The notes beneath the pieces are model-generated. The model did no database searches and had not been told where the DNA came from. It saw nothing but the letters and a program-made list of their open reading frames with translations. The position numbers were made by a program, and so were the translations under genes. Positions 39,401-51,400 of a stretch of 64,000 bases of DNA are shown here, one piece after another (position 1 is the stretch's first letter; every line of letters starts with the position of its first letter). The stretch lies in the NCBI GenBank assembly GCA_947652605.1, contig OX393576.1, positions 62,162,966 to 62,226,965 of the forward strand, in the 5' to 3' direction. The DNA is from Elmis aenea. Taxonomy: Eukaryota > Arthropoda > Insecta > Coleoptera > Elmidae.

Positions 39401-42400
39401 CATCGTCCATGTAAAAATCCCTTTTAAGTACATGTTCTGCTAATGGAAACTCATGACCGTTTTCCATAGCCAATTGTTTTAAACATCTTGTCGCTAAAAA
39501 TGGTGCACATGACGTGCCATATGTTACTGTGTTTAACGTATAATGCCTAATCGGTTGATCTTCGTTTGTTCTCCAGCAAATTCTTTGGAGATTAACATCA
39601 TTTTCGTTGATTTTAATCTGTCGGTACATCATCGCTATGTCTGCCGTTAGTACATAATGATGACTTCTAAATCGGATAATAATATCAAAAAGATCATCCT
39701 GTATAGTTGCACCTACCAGAAGGTTATCATTTAGCGAAACTCCATTGGTGGTTTTTGCTGATCCATCAAATACAACGCGTAATTTGGTTGTTAAGCTGTC
39801 TTCCTTTAATACTGCATGATGAGGTAAGTAATATACTACATCGCTTGTATCTTCAACCTGATTTGACGGTATTAATGACATATGGTTTAGGTGTTCGTAT
39901 TGTTGCATAAATTGTACATACCTTTCCTTTAAAGAAGGATTGAATTTGAATTTTCTTTCGAGATACGAAAATCTTTTCCTTGCTGTTTGTTTCGAGTCTC
40001 CCAATTGTAAACCTTTGTCTTTAAAGGGTAGTCTAACTATGAATCGTCCTGATGGATCTCTTGAGTAGTTTTCTATAAAATGTTGCTCACATTGGAGTTC
40101 TTCCAATGCATACAGTTTTTCCTCGGGAACTTCCTCCACTTGCCAAAATCTTTCTATTTGTTGATTTAGGTCTGTAGTAATTGTGGCCAAGTGGCAAAAG
40201 GACTGGTTGCTAACCAGGTCCACCCTTCCTGCTACTACCCAACCCAGTCTTGTTTTTTGTAACAATGGATGGTTTGCTGAAGCCTTGGTCTGTCCCACAC
40301 ACAAGATGTTCCAAAATAGTTCAGCTCCGATTAAGATATCGACCTTGCTTGACAGGTTAAACTTGGGATCGGCCAAAATGATGTTGTCTGGTAACTTGAA
40401 TTTTGAAATATCAATTGTACAGGTTGGTAGATAGTTGCAGATCTTAGGTAGTACTAAACATTTAATTTTTGATGTAAACGTGCTGTTTGTTGATTTGATC
40501 ATAACTTCTGTCGAGTATTTAACATTAATTGATGTTTGATTTATTCCCATGACTGGAAGTGCAATTGGTGTCAAAGTTAAATCTAATTTTTTGCAAGCAG
40601 CTTCCGTTATGAAGTTTGATTGAGAGCCAGCATCTAGCAAAGCTCTATAGGCAATTGGTTGATTTTTCTGGTTGTTAATGTGTACAATTACTGTCGATAG
40701 CAACACAGAAGAGTTTTCAGAACAATGATTTGTTACCGTTGAGCTTGTTTGTGCCTCAATGGTTTCTTCAGTGTCTGATCTGGTTAAGTGAAGTAGCGTG
40801 TTGTGGTGTTTGTTGCATTTTCTACATAGACCTGACCTGCATTGGTAGCTTTGATGGTTGTTTCGTAGACAGTTGACACATAATTTCAATTTTTTGACTT
40901 CTTGAAGTCGTTCCTTTATTGGTAACTTAAGAAACGCTTCGCATTGATATATAAAATGATTGTTTTTACAAAAGTTACACATTTGTTGATCAATTGATGT
41001 TAATGATACGCTTTTTTCAGTTTTACTGTTGTAGGTTGGTTTGAGCAACTCTGGTTTTTTATTGTAAAATGGTTTGAACGTTTCCTGCTTGGATTTATAA
41101 TTTTGGTCAATTAGTTCCAAAATTTGGCATTTGTTTGTTAAGAACTCCAACAACTGAGTTATGCTAGGCATTAGATCATGACTTGTACCACCAACAACTG
41201 TTTCCCATTCTTTGCGAGTAATTGCATCGAATTTGTTGGCAATCATGTATATGAGAAGTGTATCCCACTGATCCGTTGGCTGGTTTAATACTTTTAAAAC
41301 TTGTAAATGTTTGCTAACTGAGTCTAACAACAGTCGCAAATCTGCATGAGATTGTTTTACTATTGTTGGCAAATTGAATAGAGCCTTAACATGGCTGTTA
41401 ATTATTAATCGTTTGTTTCCAAATCTTTTTTTTAAAAGTTGCCAAGCTACTGTATAATTATCCGCTGACGTTTCTAACGCCTGAATCACGTTTGATGCTT
41501 CGCCTTTAAGAGTACTTCGTAAATAGTGAAACTTTTCTATGTTGGCAATTGTAACATTGGAATGAATAAGCGTATTAAATGTGTCGTAAAACAATAACCA
41601 TTGATCGTATGAACCATTGAATATCGGAAGATTTATTGTAGGTAATTTGACATTTCCAGAACCAAAATTAAATTCACCTGAATGATTATTTCCACCCACT
41701 GTTGTGAGATGGTCTGTTTGTATTTGATTTTGATTAGCAATATATTGTTTTGCTGTGGACATAACCTCAAAGTATGCATTTTCAAACGATTCGCGTTCTT
41801 GATTTGTTGTTTCTGAATCATCTAAGTTTTCAATTGCTAATTGTACTGTATTGAACTCTTCCAACACTGCATCCGCCTTTGACAGCCGAAACTCCAACTG
41901 AATTAAATTCGGTTCATCGTAATTGAGTACATATGTTTTGAATCGGGTAATTTGCCCTTTAAGTTGTGTACGTTTGTTAATTAACTTTTTTAATTCTGCC
42001 ATTTTAAATGCTTAAATTGTTAAAATTGTGTTTGTTTTGAATGATATACGTGAGACAAGGATAGAATGCTAGGAGATTCTTGCTGTTAAACAGAGAAACA
42101 CTCACTTACCCCTATGTTGTCGGCGTAGTTCAAGGATCAAAAGATCTTGGATCGAAGGACCAGTAATGTTTTGTGTTTGTTGAATCCGCTTGATGTTGGT
42201 GTTAAATTTAGCGACGTTCACTCGCTGCGGTAACTATTGCTTTTGCCAATGACTATACATGTGGACTGTTGTGCGTTCATCACGATACTGCGGCATCATG
42301 CGGCATCGCTTGCTTTATTTTAACAAAAGTACAGCAATGTACATACAAAATATAACTTAACATGTATACATACAAATATAACTCAACAGTCCCCTCCCCC

Positions 42401-45400
42401 TTTTTGTGTCGATTTCTGCTCTCTTTTGGTAAAATCAAGAGTTAGCAACCCTTATTTAGAGGGACGGCAAATTCAGGGACCGTACGAACTTTAGCTACGC
42501 CACTGAACATTGTTACTCTAAACTCTTGTAATCTCTTTTGTTCCTGCAACTATGAAATTCCAAGTATTGCATAGTCAGGAGGCAAGTCAATAATGTCCCA
42601 CGCTCGATATTAAGTTGAAAGTTTTGCGGATAGCTCTAGCAAGTTAACGATACTCTTTTTTTCCGTTTTATGGAAAACACGAATAGATTAAGGGATAACG
42701 ACGTCATTGGTGGTTTTTGTAAGTGCGTTTGTTCAAGATTTGTGATAATATATTGGTGATTTGGGCCTACAATAATGCAACCAGTTCTCAATGTAGTGCT
42801 CTGTTTCAAATTTTACGGTAATACGTATAAAAAGTTTCCTTTGTGACACGATTTTTTGATTACATTATTATTATTTAATAGTCATTTAACATCTCTTATT
42901 ATTTAAAATTACTGTTTAAAATAAAAAAAGTTCTGTGCAAAGTCGCTGATTTTCTCAGTGACGTAAGAAGTCAACTCAGCTTTGACTTTTGAAAGCAATT
43001 GTGTCCGAAGGCCTGAAAACGCTGCACTATTTAAAGCTGTTACGTTTCAGGTTGCAATTTTACAGAGCTACATGACGTAAATCGCTCATGGACATACACA
43101 TGCTGTTGCCAGCTTAAATCAGGTTTGCATATTTAATAAGGTCCAGCATTACCACTATAAATAATTTACCGAATGTAGCGTTTGTTAGGTAGTGCTAGTT
43201 GGCGCTGGTCACCCCCATAGTAAAATGAAACACATCTGTATGTGAACGAGGAGCATGTTTTAAATGTTAATAACAGGGTTAACAACCCTGCCATTGCTGC
43301 TTATTAATATTTTAACGGGTTGCGGGTTATAGAAGACCATAATGCGTCGGTTTATTCTTATAAGGTGGAAATTAAATATTTAACATGGCGCACCCTGTAT
43401 ATTGTAAAATACCTTTTAATATCGTAAAAAGTAGTTACTTAACGGGAGTTCCAATAAGACGGAAAGATGTTAAATGTGAATTAGGCTTTAACGCCAAAAG
43501 ATTTTGGCATCTGGTTTTGACATTTGACAAACAAGTTCAGTCTTTGGCAATTTTAACCATGGGAAGATTGACAATCGTATAACGTGTTAAAGTTATTGAA
43601 GCCTATTACGAAAATGGGCTTTAAAACACAAATGCACTTCGCGCACTTCGCGATATTTTTGGTCAGCATAATCGGCTAACCGAGAGTGCAATTGTAAAAA
43701 TTGTTCAAGAATTCAAACAAACTGGGTCGGTGACGGATGTAAAAACACCATTGCATGCTCGTGTACGTCGTTCAGCTGAAAACATTGCTGCAGTGCGCGA
43801 GAATGTGGCCGAGAGTCCAGACACCTCTATTCGGCATCGCACACAGGAATTGAACCTCTCCGCAACCACTACATCGAATTTTGAAGAAAGATTTGTCTCT
43901 ACAGGCTTACAAAATTCAATTGACACAAGTACTGAAGCCGGCGGACCATTTGAAGCGCCTTACGTTCGCCGATTGGATGCAAGAGCAAAACAGCGAAATC
44001 AATTGGCCACCAAGACCGTGCGATTTGACGCCGTTGGACTTCTTCCTTTGGAGTTATCTCAAGAGCAAGGTCTATGCCAACAAGCCAACAACAATTTAAC
44101 AGCTAAAGGATGAGATAATAAGGGATACTGGTGAGATCGAGGAGCAATTATGCAGAGATGTCATCAAAAATTTTGACCATCTTGTGGAGGTGTGTTGCCG
44201 AAGCCTTGGTGAACATTTGGGCGATATTATCTTTCACACATAATTGCCATGTGCCAAATAACATGATTCAAAACAAAAAAATTTAAAAAATCAAAATTAA
44301 CATTGTCTTATTTACTGTTAACATCTTTCCGTCTTATTGGAACACCCTTACATTCAGTTCAATTTAGAAAACTAATAAATATAGACGGCACAATAAAACG
44401 TTTAGTTTTCTATACATCAAAAGCGTTTGATATTTGTTGATGAAAAATATTTGAACAAAGCCTTGGGCTTCTCAAGCTCTGCGATCATGATATTGAACAT
44501 CTCATAAACCTAAGCGATAGAAAAATTATCTTTGTCAGCATCGGAGACTTTCATAAACGACGTGTCTTTAACCTTCAACAAGCACTGAATACATTTTCAG
44601 AATGAAAAGACATCTGTAAAAATATGAAACCTAATGTAGTGTTTAATATCTAATTTTTTTTATTATAATGGGGGAGATATATTCTTTTTTTAAATTTGGA
44701 AATATACAAGTACAAATTATTTTTAAATAAAAATTAAATAAACTTGCGCGAATTTTACCTGTTTATTGCAGCTGAAATTTTTAAATTAAAAACGTTTTTT
44801 TTGTAATGTTTATTAAGTTAAAAATTGTTCTAGCACAATAAAAGAAGAGAAAGAGGTGGTCCCTTTATTTTATAACGATTTTACAGCCAGCCTATACAGC
44901 CCCCAGGTATTTTTTATGCATAGACTCAATATTTTAGCTGAAAATTGCAAATTGAACATTACCTCTATTTCGATTTTGTGACATCATCACCGAGCATTTT
45001 TTTCTATATTGAAAAACCAAAAAAGGTTTGACAACGACCTGCATGAACTTAACGTCATCATTTGATAAGATCTTTCGTTTTTACTGTATGGGCTGAAATA
45101 CACAATTCAGATTGTTTATTTCGCTCTGTATCTGCCATCAAAGCAAAATTTAGTCGTCTATTTTTTGAAGCATGCACCAAATAGCAATTATATTTAGCTA
45201 TCTGATTGCGTCGATAAAACTAACCAGTTTCAGTTAGCTGAAAGGTATTAAATTAAATTAATTCGTTCTAAAAATAAAAGTAAAAAAATTAACAGGGTTT
45301 TATTTGTACTGTTTCGGCGATAGTGACTGTGAAATTGAAGCACTCTTTTGAGGCTTCTCTTTTAAGTTCACCCACCGCATGCATTAACAAGTGACTGATT

Positions 45401-48400
45401 TTAGTACACAAAAGAACATGTTTAAATGAATAGCGTATGCAATGGGTTTAATTTTTCAAAGGTTTTCGATACAAATTTGTCGCGTTGTACCAAATCATCC
45501 TTAAAAAAAATATTTCCAATTTTTTATAAATTATGTATTCAATTTTGTTATTAAATTAACTTTAAAGCGTATTTTGGCGTACTTTTAGATTTTGAAAAAC
45601 AAATAAATTACAAGAATATATTTAACAATTTGTAAACTAAAAGTTAAAGCTTCTCAGGAGTTTGTTTAAAAATTGTTTGGGAACTGGGAATGATAGACAT
45701 AATCAGTGATGTAAAATTACCGTTATTTAAATGGTAAATTGCGGTGGTAATTTACCATTTTTAATTACCATTTTTTTTTATTTTGTAATATTTCATGTCG
45801 TGATTGATAATATACGATCGTAATTTATCACTTTTGATTTCTGTATTTAACATGTAGGTAGGTAATTATACTAGAAATCAAAAACTTTTATTGTAAATAA
45901 CAAAACGGTAAAACTAATTATAACATAAAAAATAAAAAAATGTACCTAATATTTCAACACAAAATCTTTTTCTGGTTAATTTTTATCCGGATTCAAATCA
46001 CAATCGGTTTCACTTACTGACATTTAACTCTTCTAAGGCAAAGGACTTTGATCCTGAGAAGTGGAATGTTCTTCTTATTTTGAAATAAAGTTTTGGGTTC
46101 ACTAAGTTTCATTTGTTAGTTTGTTTCTTTTTTTGTTATGAATATTGGCAAAAGCAGAAACATTTAAAAACGACTGCACTTAGGTACCTATAGGAAATGC
46201 TATCGTTGGTCCCTCTAACATAAGGTGTTAAATCCAAAAATGCAATAAAAAATAGATCATTGTTTATGAAATAAGAAAGTCGCCATCTTGAAAATATTTT
46301 CATTAAATACTTATGCCATTATGGTCACAACCAAAATTTCAGATCGGTATCGTTTTTCATTCTTCATATATTTATAATGCACGGTCCCAATCAATCAACC
46401 AGTATATTCAAATATTAAAGCTGCAAAATTAATATCGCGCTAAAACAATTTTTTTTAACTGTTGAAGCGCTTTAAAATGTAATAAAAATACAAGACCCAG
46501 ATCTTTTGAAACAGTTATTACTTTCGTTTCAAATATAAAGTTAATATTTTGGCGTCCAAAAGTGAGTTTACAAAAGATATTGACAAACACACCAACTTTA
46601 ATAAAGCAATTTACTGTGTATGCTTTAGAAAACTTCACCAAGTGCTAACTGAACCATTAACAAGATGTATGGATACGACTCTATTCAACTGTCCAAGCTA
46701 TAAAAAAGATATAAATTTACTTAACGGACCACAATATCGATTTTATAATTTTTGAGTCGCTGTGGGAAATACACATTACCGCACTAAAATGGAGTTTAAT
46801 TGATATTAATGGGACGTTTTTGAAAATAACAGTGTGGGTTGTCTTAAAAATATCCAGTAAAATTGTATTAGAGTCATGTGCTGTATAACAATAAATAAAA
46901 CAATTCCACAGGTGAATTTAGAGTGACAAGAAGACAAACGAGTAGCAGTTTATAGAACGTCGGGTATAAATCTTTCAGATAAAATTTTGTTGAGGAATAT
47001 TTAACTAACAGTAGATATATTATAAAATATTTACAGTAACGTTACTATATTAATTACTTTAAAAACAGTGAATTAATTATTTACAGTTTGTTGTTTAGAT
47101 TTAAAAACTACGTAAGATGTTTCACATGCATTTTTAATTTGGTGAACGTTTCTACTTCCTTTGGAAAAAATATCGCTAGTAGTGTGGTTTCCTATAGTTT
47201 TATAACGATTTTATGCAACTTAACAATATGCATCTTAAACTGAGAGTTCCTATAACAGAATAATCCTCCAGATCCGAATTTCAGATGCTTGAAGTGGTAC
47301 AGTGTTGCCAAAATAAAGGAAAATGTAATTTGAAAAATACCCTTTTTTTAATTTGTGTGTGAAAAATTATTCTTCACGAGATTTAATTACCCTGTCAAAT
47401 AAGTTTAGAGCGCGACCTCGCATATTTTGAACAGCGCGTGCAGCGTAAAATGTCACATTTGAGAACTTTTTTTATTTTTATAAATAGGTTACTACTAATG
47501 TCGAGACGAAATTGTAACAAAATGTTAACGAAGTTTTTACAACAAATAGAACTTAGACATCCCTAACGATTTAAGAGACCCGCCCTTTTAAATAAATGTC
47601 TTTTTGGCGTCCTAACCTGTAAACTTTTTTTTCTACGACCGCTAATGTAAATGACTCTTACCGTACAGCCTGCATGCATAGTACGTGAGTTATAACGCAC
47701 GGTAAGTAAAACACACACTTGTCTAAAAATGTCAAAGTAGGCTTACGTCAACATTGACAAGACAACGTAATTACATGTGTATTAGACAAAAAAAAGCTGT
47801 TAAAATCGTAGGTATTATGTGATCGTAGAAAAAGTAAGCTACATAACACGAGTTGTAAAGAAATTACGCACTCGTGGAAAAACGCTTTAAACTTATTTGA
47901 CAGAGTTATTAAATCATGTAAAAAATATTTTCTTACACAGCTCGATTTGGCCAATCGAAGAGAATTCTTTTTAAAAAAATCGCCGAGATACTACAATAAA
48001 TACTTACGTATAACAAAAATTTGAAAACGCATATTTTAAATTTTGCATAGTAATTATTGAATAACTGATTTAAAAAAAGTTTAACTACAGTAAGCAATAA
48101 TTAAAGCATGGAAAATGTTGAACAAATTTTAAAATCATTTAAACTAACTGATTTGTAAAGTTTTTTGATGTTTATAATCCAACTGTTTATGTAAAATTAG
48201 TCTGTATCCAATTAAATTATTTTCTGATTCGCTCCTAATGAAGCTGTTTCTGCTATTCATTTCAGCTGTAATTATTTTAGATAATCACGAATGCGAAATA
48301 AAATAAATTCCAATATCTAGTTTATCCCTAACGAAAACTAATACAACATTTCTACTCTGTATGAAGTATATTTTTTGTTGTTGTTTTGTGCTCAACAAAA

Positions 48401-51400
48401 CGTTTATTTCGTTCTATTGGGAATTCAACGAAACTAGAGGAATAAATATTATGTGGTATATATCCAGCGGTAGAGGCATGCTCTGAAAGTAATTCTACTG
48501 TACTGTAATTAATAGGTGTCTAAGGTGTGATCAGCAAAATCATTGTCATTTGTTTTTTTGCATCATTTTTAATGCAAGCGCAAAAAAAAGAACTAAAGAA
48601 AAATATTTTGTTGGCTGTTTCGTCAAAATTTAGTTCAAATTAAAATTGGAATCAATATATGCTTAAATTATTTAATTGATTCATTTCCGTTGTTTGTAGC
48701 TTTCTGTCAAATTTGCAAGGGTTGTGCTAAAATATAACATGTTATACAGGGTGGTCCACATAAATAGGCCACTATTGGGATCTTGTAAACGGCAAGAGCT
48801 ACAAAGAAGTTTCAATTAGACAAATGTTTCACTTTCTGAGATATATTCAGTGATGCTTTAATGTTTCAAAAAAGTTCCATGGTACACTAGATAGTAAACA
48901 AAAATCAAAATGGACTTTTTTTTAAATCGTTATACTCGGTTATAGGTACTTGATGGGATGGTACAAAAATATTTTTGGAAAAAAAGTTGCAGATTTTTTT
49001 ACTCACTGTAAAATACAAACATTCGTTTGTTTCAATATTGTTTAAAGTCTTAGATAAATTACAAACTTGCTTTTTTTAAAATGGAAACCATAGTTGGCTA
49101 TGACCTCATGTAGAAGCTTTTATTTCCCTCTTTTCAATAAATGGGGTTTATGTATTTATTTTGATATTTAGTCTCGAAACAAATAAATTCTTTAGAAAGT
49201 CTCTATGAAGCTATAAAGCGCCATGAATTTAAAAAACATAGAAACAAATGAATGTTTTCATTTAACAGTATGTAAAAAACTCTACAATTTTTTCCCGAAA
49301 AATATTTTTATACCATCAAGTAAGTATAACCGGGTTATTAACGATTTGAAAAAATGCCCGTTTTCATTTTTGTTTATTATCTAGCATGCCATAGAACTTT
49401 TTTAAAACATTAAAGCATCACTGAATAGGTCTCAGATCGGAGAAAAATTTGTCTAACTTAAACTTCTTTGTAGCTCTTACCATTTACGAGATCCCAATAG
49501 TGGCCCTTCTATGTCCATCACCCTGTATACATAAAAAAAAGGCACAACACTAAAGACTAATATATCAGTTTAAAGTCACATAAACAGATGTAATGTATAT
49601 TTTCATGCCTTAACTTTAAAGAGTGTTGTCGAAGCTTTGATTAATTACAAAATTGGTAAATAAAATCTTGAAAAAAAGTATGTAATTTCATAATATTAGG
49701 TTGTATTTCATAATTTGCAGTTACTTACATCGTTGAAAAAATGTCAAGAAAAGTATTTAATGACAATTTGATGGTCACGGTAGTAAATGAGATTTTGAGT
49801 AGCGAACGATAGAAACAAATCTGTTTTGTAATTTTCTATAATTCAGAAAAGAGAATTTGGAATAAAATCGTAACAATATCTTTACATAGATATCATATTA
49901 GCCTTCAAAATATTCACAGTTCATGACTTTTACGACTAATTCAAATTTGAAACAAGTCACATGAAATACTAATTGGATGTCAGTTAATTAAAAGTTTTCT
50001 GGTTGTTGCCTTTCAAACTTTTGATTGCATTTTATTCAATTCGAATATTTAAATGTTGGTTAGCTCAAACTACATAGCAATACATTTTCTAGGAATTAGA
50101 TATCCAAATCTTTTGATTTTACATTTACATTAAAATAATGCAAGTTTCGTGAAATTACTTATTTACTAATAGATTCTATTTTTTCTTAATTGATTTTTCA
50201 AGAAAATTTGTAGCAGTTTTGAGATTATTGTCTCTTCATCAATTAGTCTTACTTTTTAATTTATTATTTTGATTAACAACTTATCAAACATTCTTTTTTT
50301 TAAGAATTACTATACACTTTGACTGTATTAAAAGTAGATTAAATTTGAATGTGTTACAAAATGTGTTTTAAACCGACAATGATTTTGTGAATGACACGGG
50401 GGACTGCGCTAGTGGTAATTTTTGCTACCGGGTAATTTATAACTTGCCTTGTGGACAGACCCTTGTTCGCGATGGAATGGTGGTTGTGTCAACACTTGTA
50501 CTTGAAAATGTTGCTGGAAAAATTGTACGTTTTGCAAACTGATCATCAACGTTGAAAATTATTTAAGTATTTTACCTTATGCTATAAATTTATCGTTTTA
50601 TTTAAATATCATTACGTTAAAAAAGCTATTGCTCTCACAAATTAATAGTACTTTGCATATTTGTTCAAAATTTTACAAAAGTTTTTGAATAAGTAAATAA
50701 TTTTTGCACTTATTTATCTTTATGTTAGTTTTAAGAAATTCGATGGTTTTTTAAAGCAATTGCGTTCATTTTAAAAAGTTTAAAAGTATACTTTTTTTTC
50801 CTCAAAAATTCACTATCTGAACCGGTAATTTAATAACGAACAGCCTAAAAGTTTAAATGTATGACGTAAAGTTTTTTTTTTTTTATTAACTCGAATAATT
50901 ACTGCTGGGACTTAAAAGCCCTATGGGTTGATTTTAAAAATTTAATGATGAAAATTTATGCTTGCCAATATGCTTTTAACATAGTTGCCAAGTTTTTTTA
51001 AAACAAAATTTTGATTGAAGTAGCAAAAAAAATGTAATAAAAAAATTTGCTTCGATATAACATACGCATGGATGCAGGACTGTCCATTTTCAGCTTTTAA
51101 GTGAAGTAAAACTTTTATAGCACCGAAAATTTTTTATTGCGAAAATTGGGGTCAAAGATTTTACTTGCCAATGGTCAATATGATAGAATTGTGTTAAATC
51201 TGTTTGAAAATTTAAATTGGATTTGTTTGGAGTACCTAAAAATTCCATTTTAGCTAAAAATGGAGTTGGAATATTTCTAGAGTCATGTGGCAATTTAATC
51301 AATTTTAAAAAAGTTCGTTAATTCCGTGTCCACAATTATGTCACTAAATGTAAGAAGAAAAGTCCTACAATTTTTCCCTTTAGCATTCCAAATAAAAAAG

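Larger units (their letters stand above)
36546..42388 (-). mobile_element. Complete BEL/Pao LTR retrotransposon
   Basis: Two 222-bp LTRs (TG...CA) in which I saw no mismatch, an exact 5-bp duplication GTCCC at 36541-36545 and 42389-42393, and one uninterrupted polyprotein on the minus strand. The candidate primer-binding site (minus strand TGGTCCTTCGATCCAAG, 42146-42162) starts 4 bases from the 5' LTR. The purine-rich AGGTGGGCGGCA (36768-36779) abuts the 3' LTR. No env-like frame. Orientation is the same as the CUB gene whose intron it occupies. Appears young and structurally complete. Confidence 0.96.
35530..42505. mobile_element. Probable hAT-type element split by a BEL retrotransposon
   Basis: CAGTGATGTAGCTACGGGAG at 35530 and the complement-type end TTTAGCTACGCCACTG at 42505 face each other. 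Without the 5.85-kb BEL insertion the unit would be about 1.1 kb. The flanking octamers (ATCATATG, AACATTGT) do not match well, so the two ends may belong to different copies. Confidence 0.5.

Noticed and set aside
38581..40434. Plus-strand frames inside the retrotransposon
   Set aside because: They are shadows of the intact minus-strand polyprotein.
45713..45790. CAGTGATGTAAAATTACCG end considered as a hAT element
   Set aside because: No matching right end or target duplication was found, so it is only mentioned in the surrounding region.
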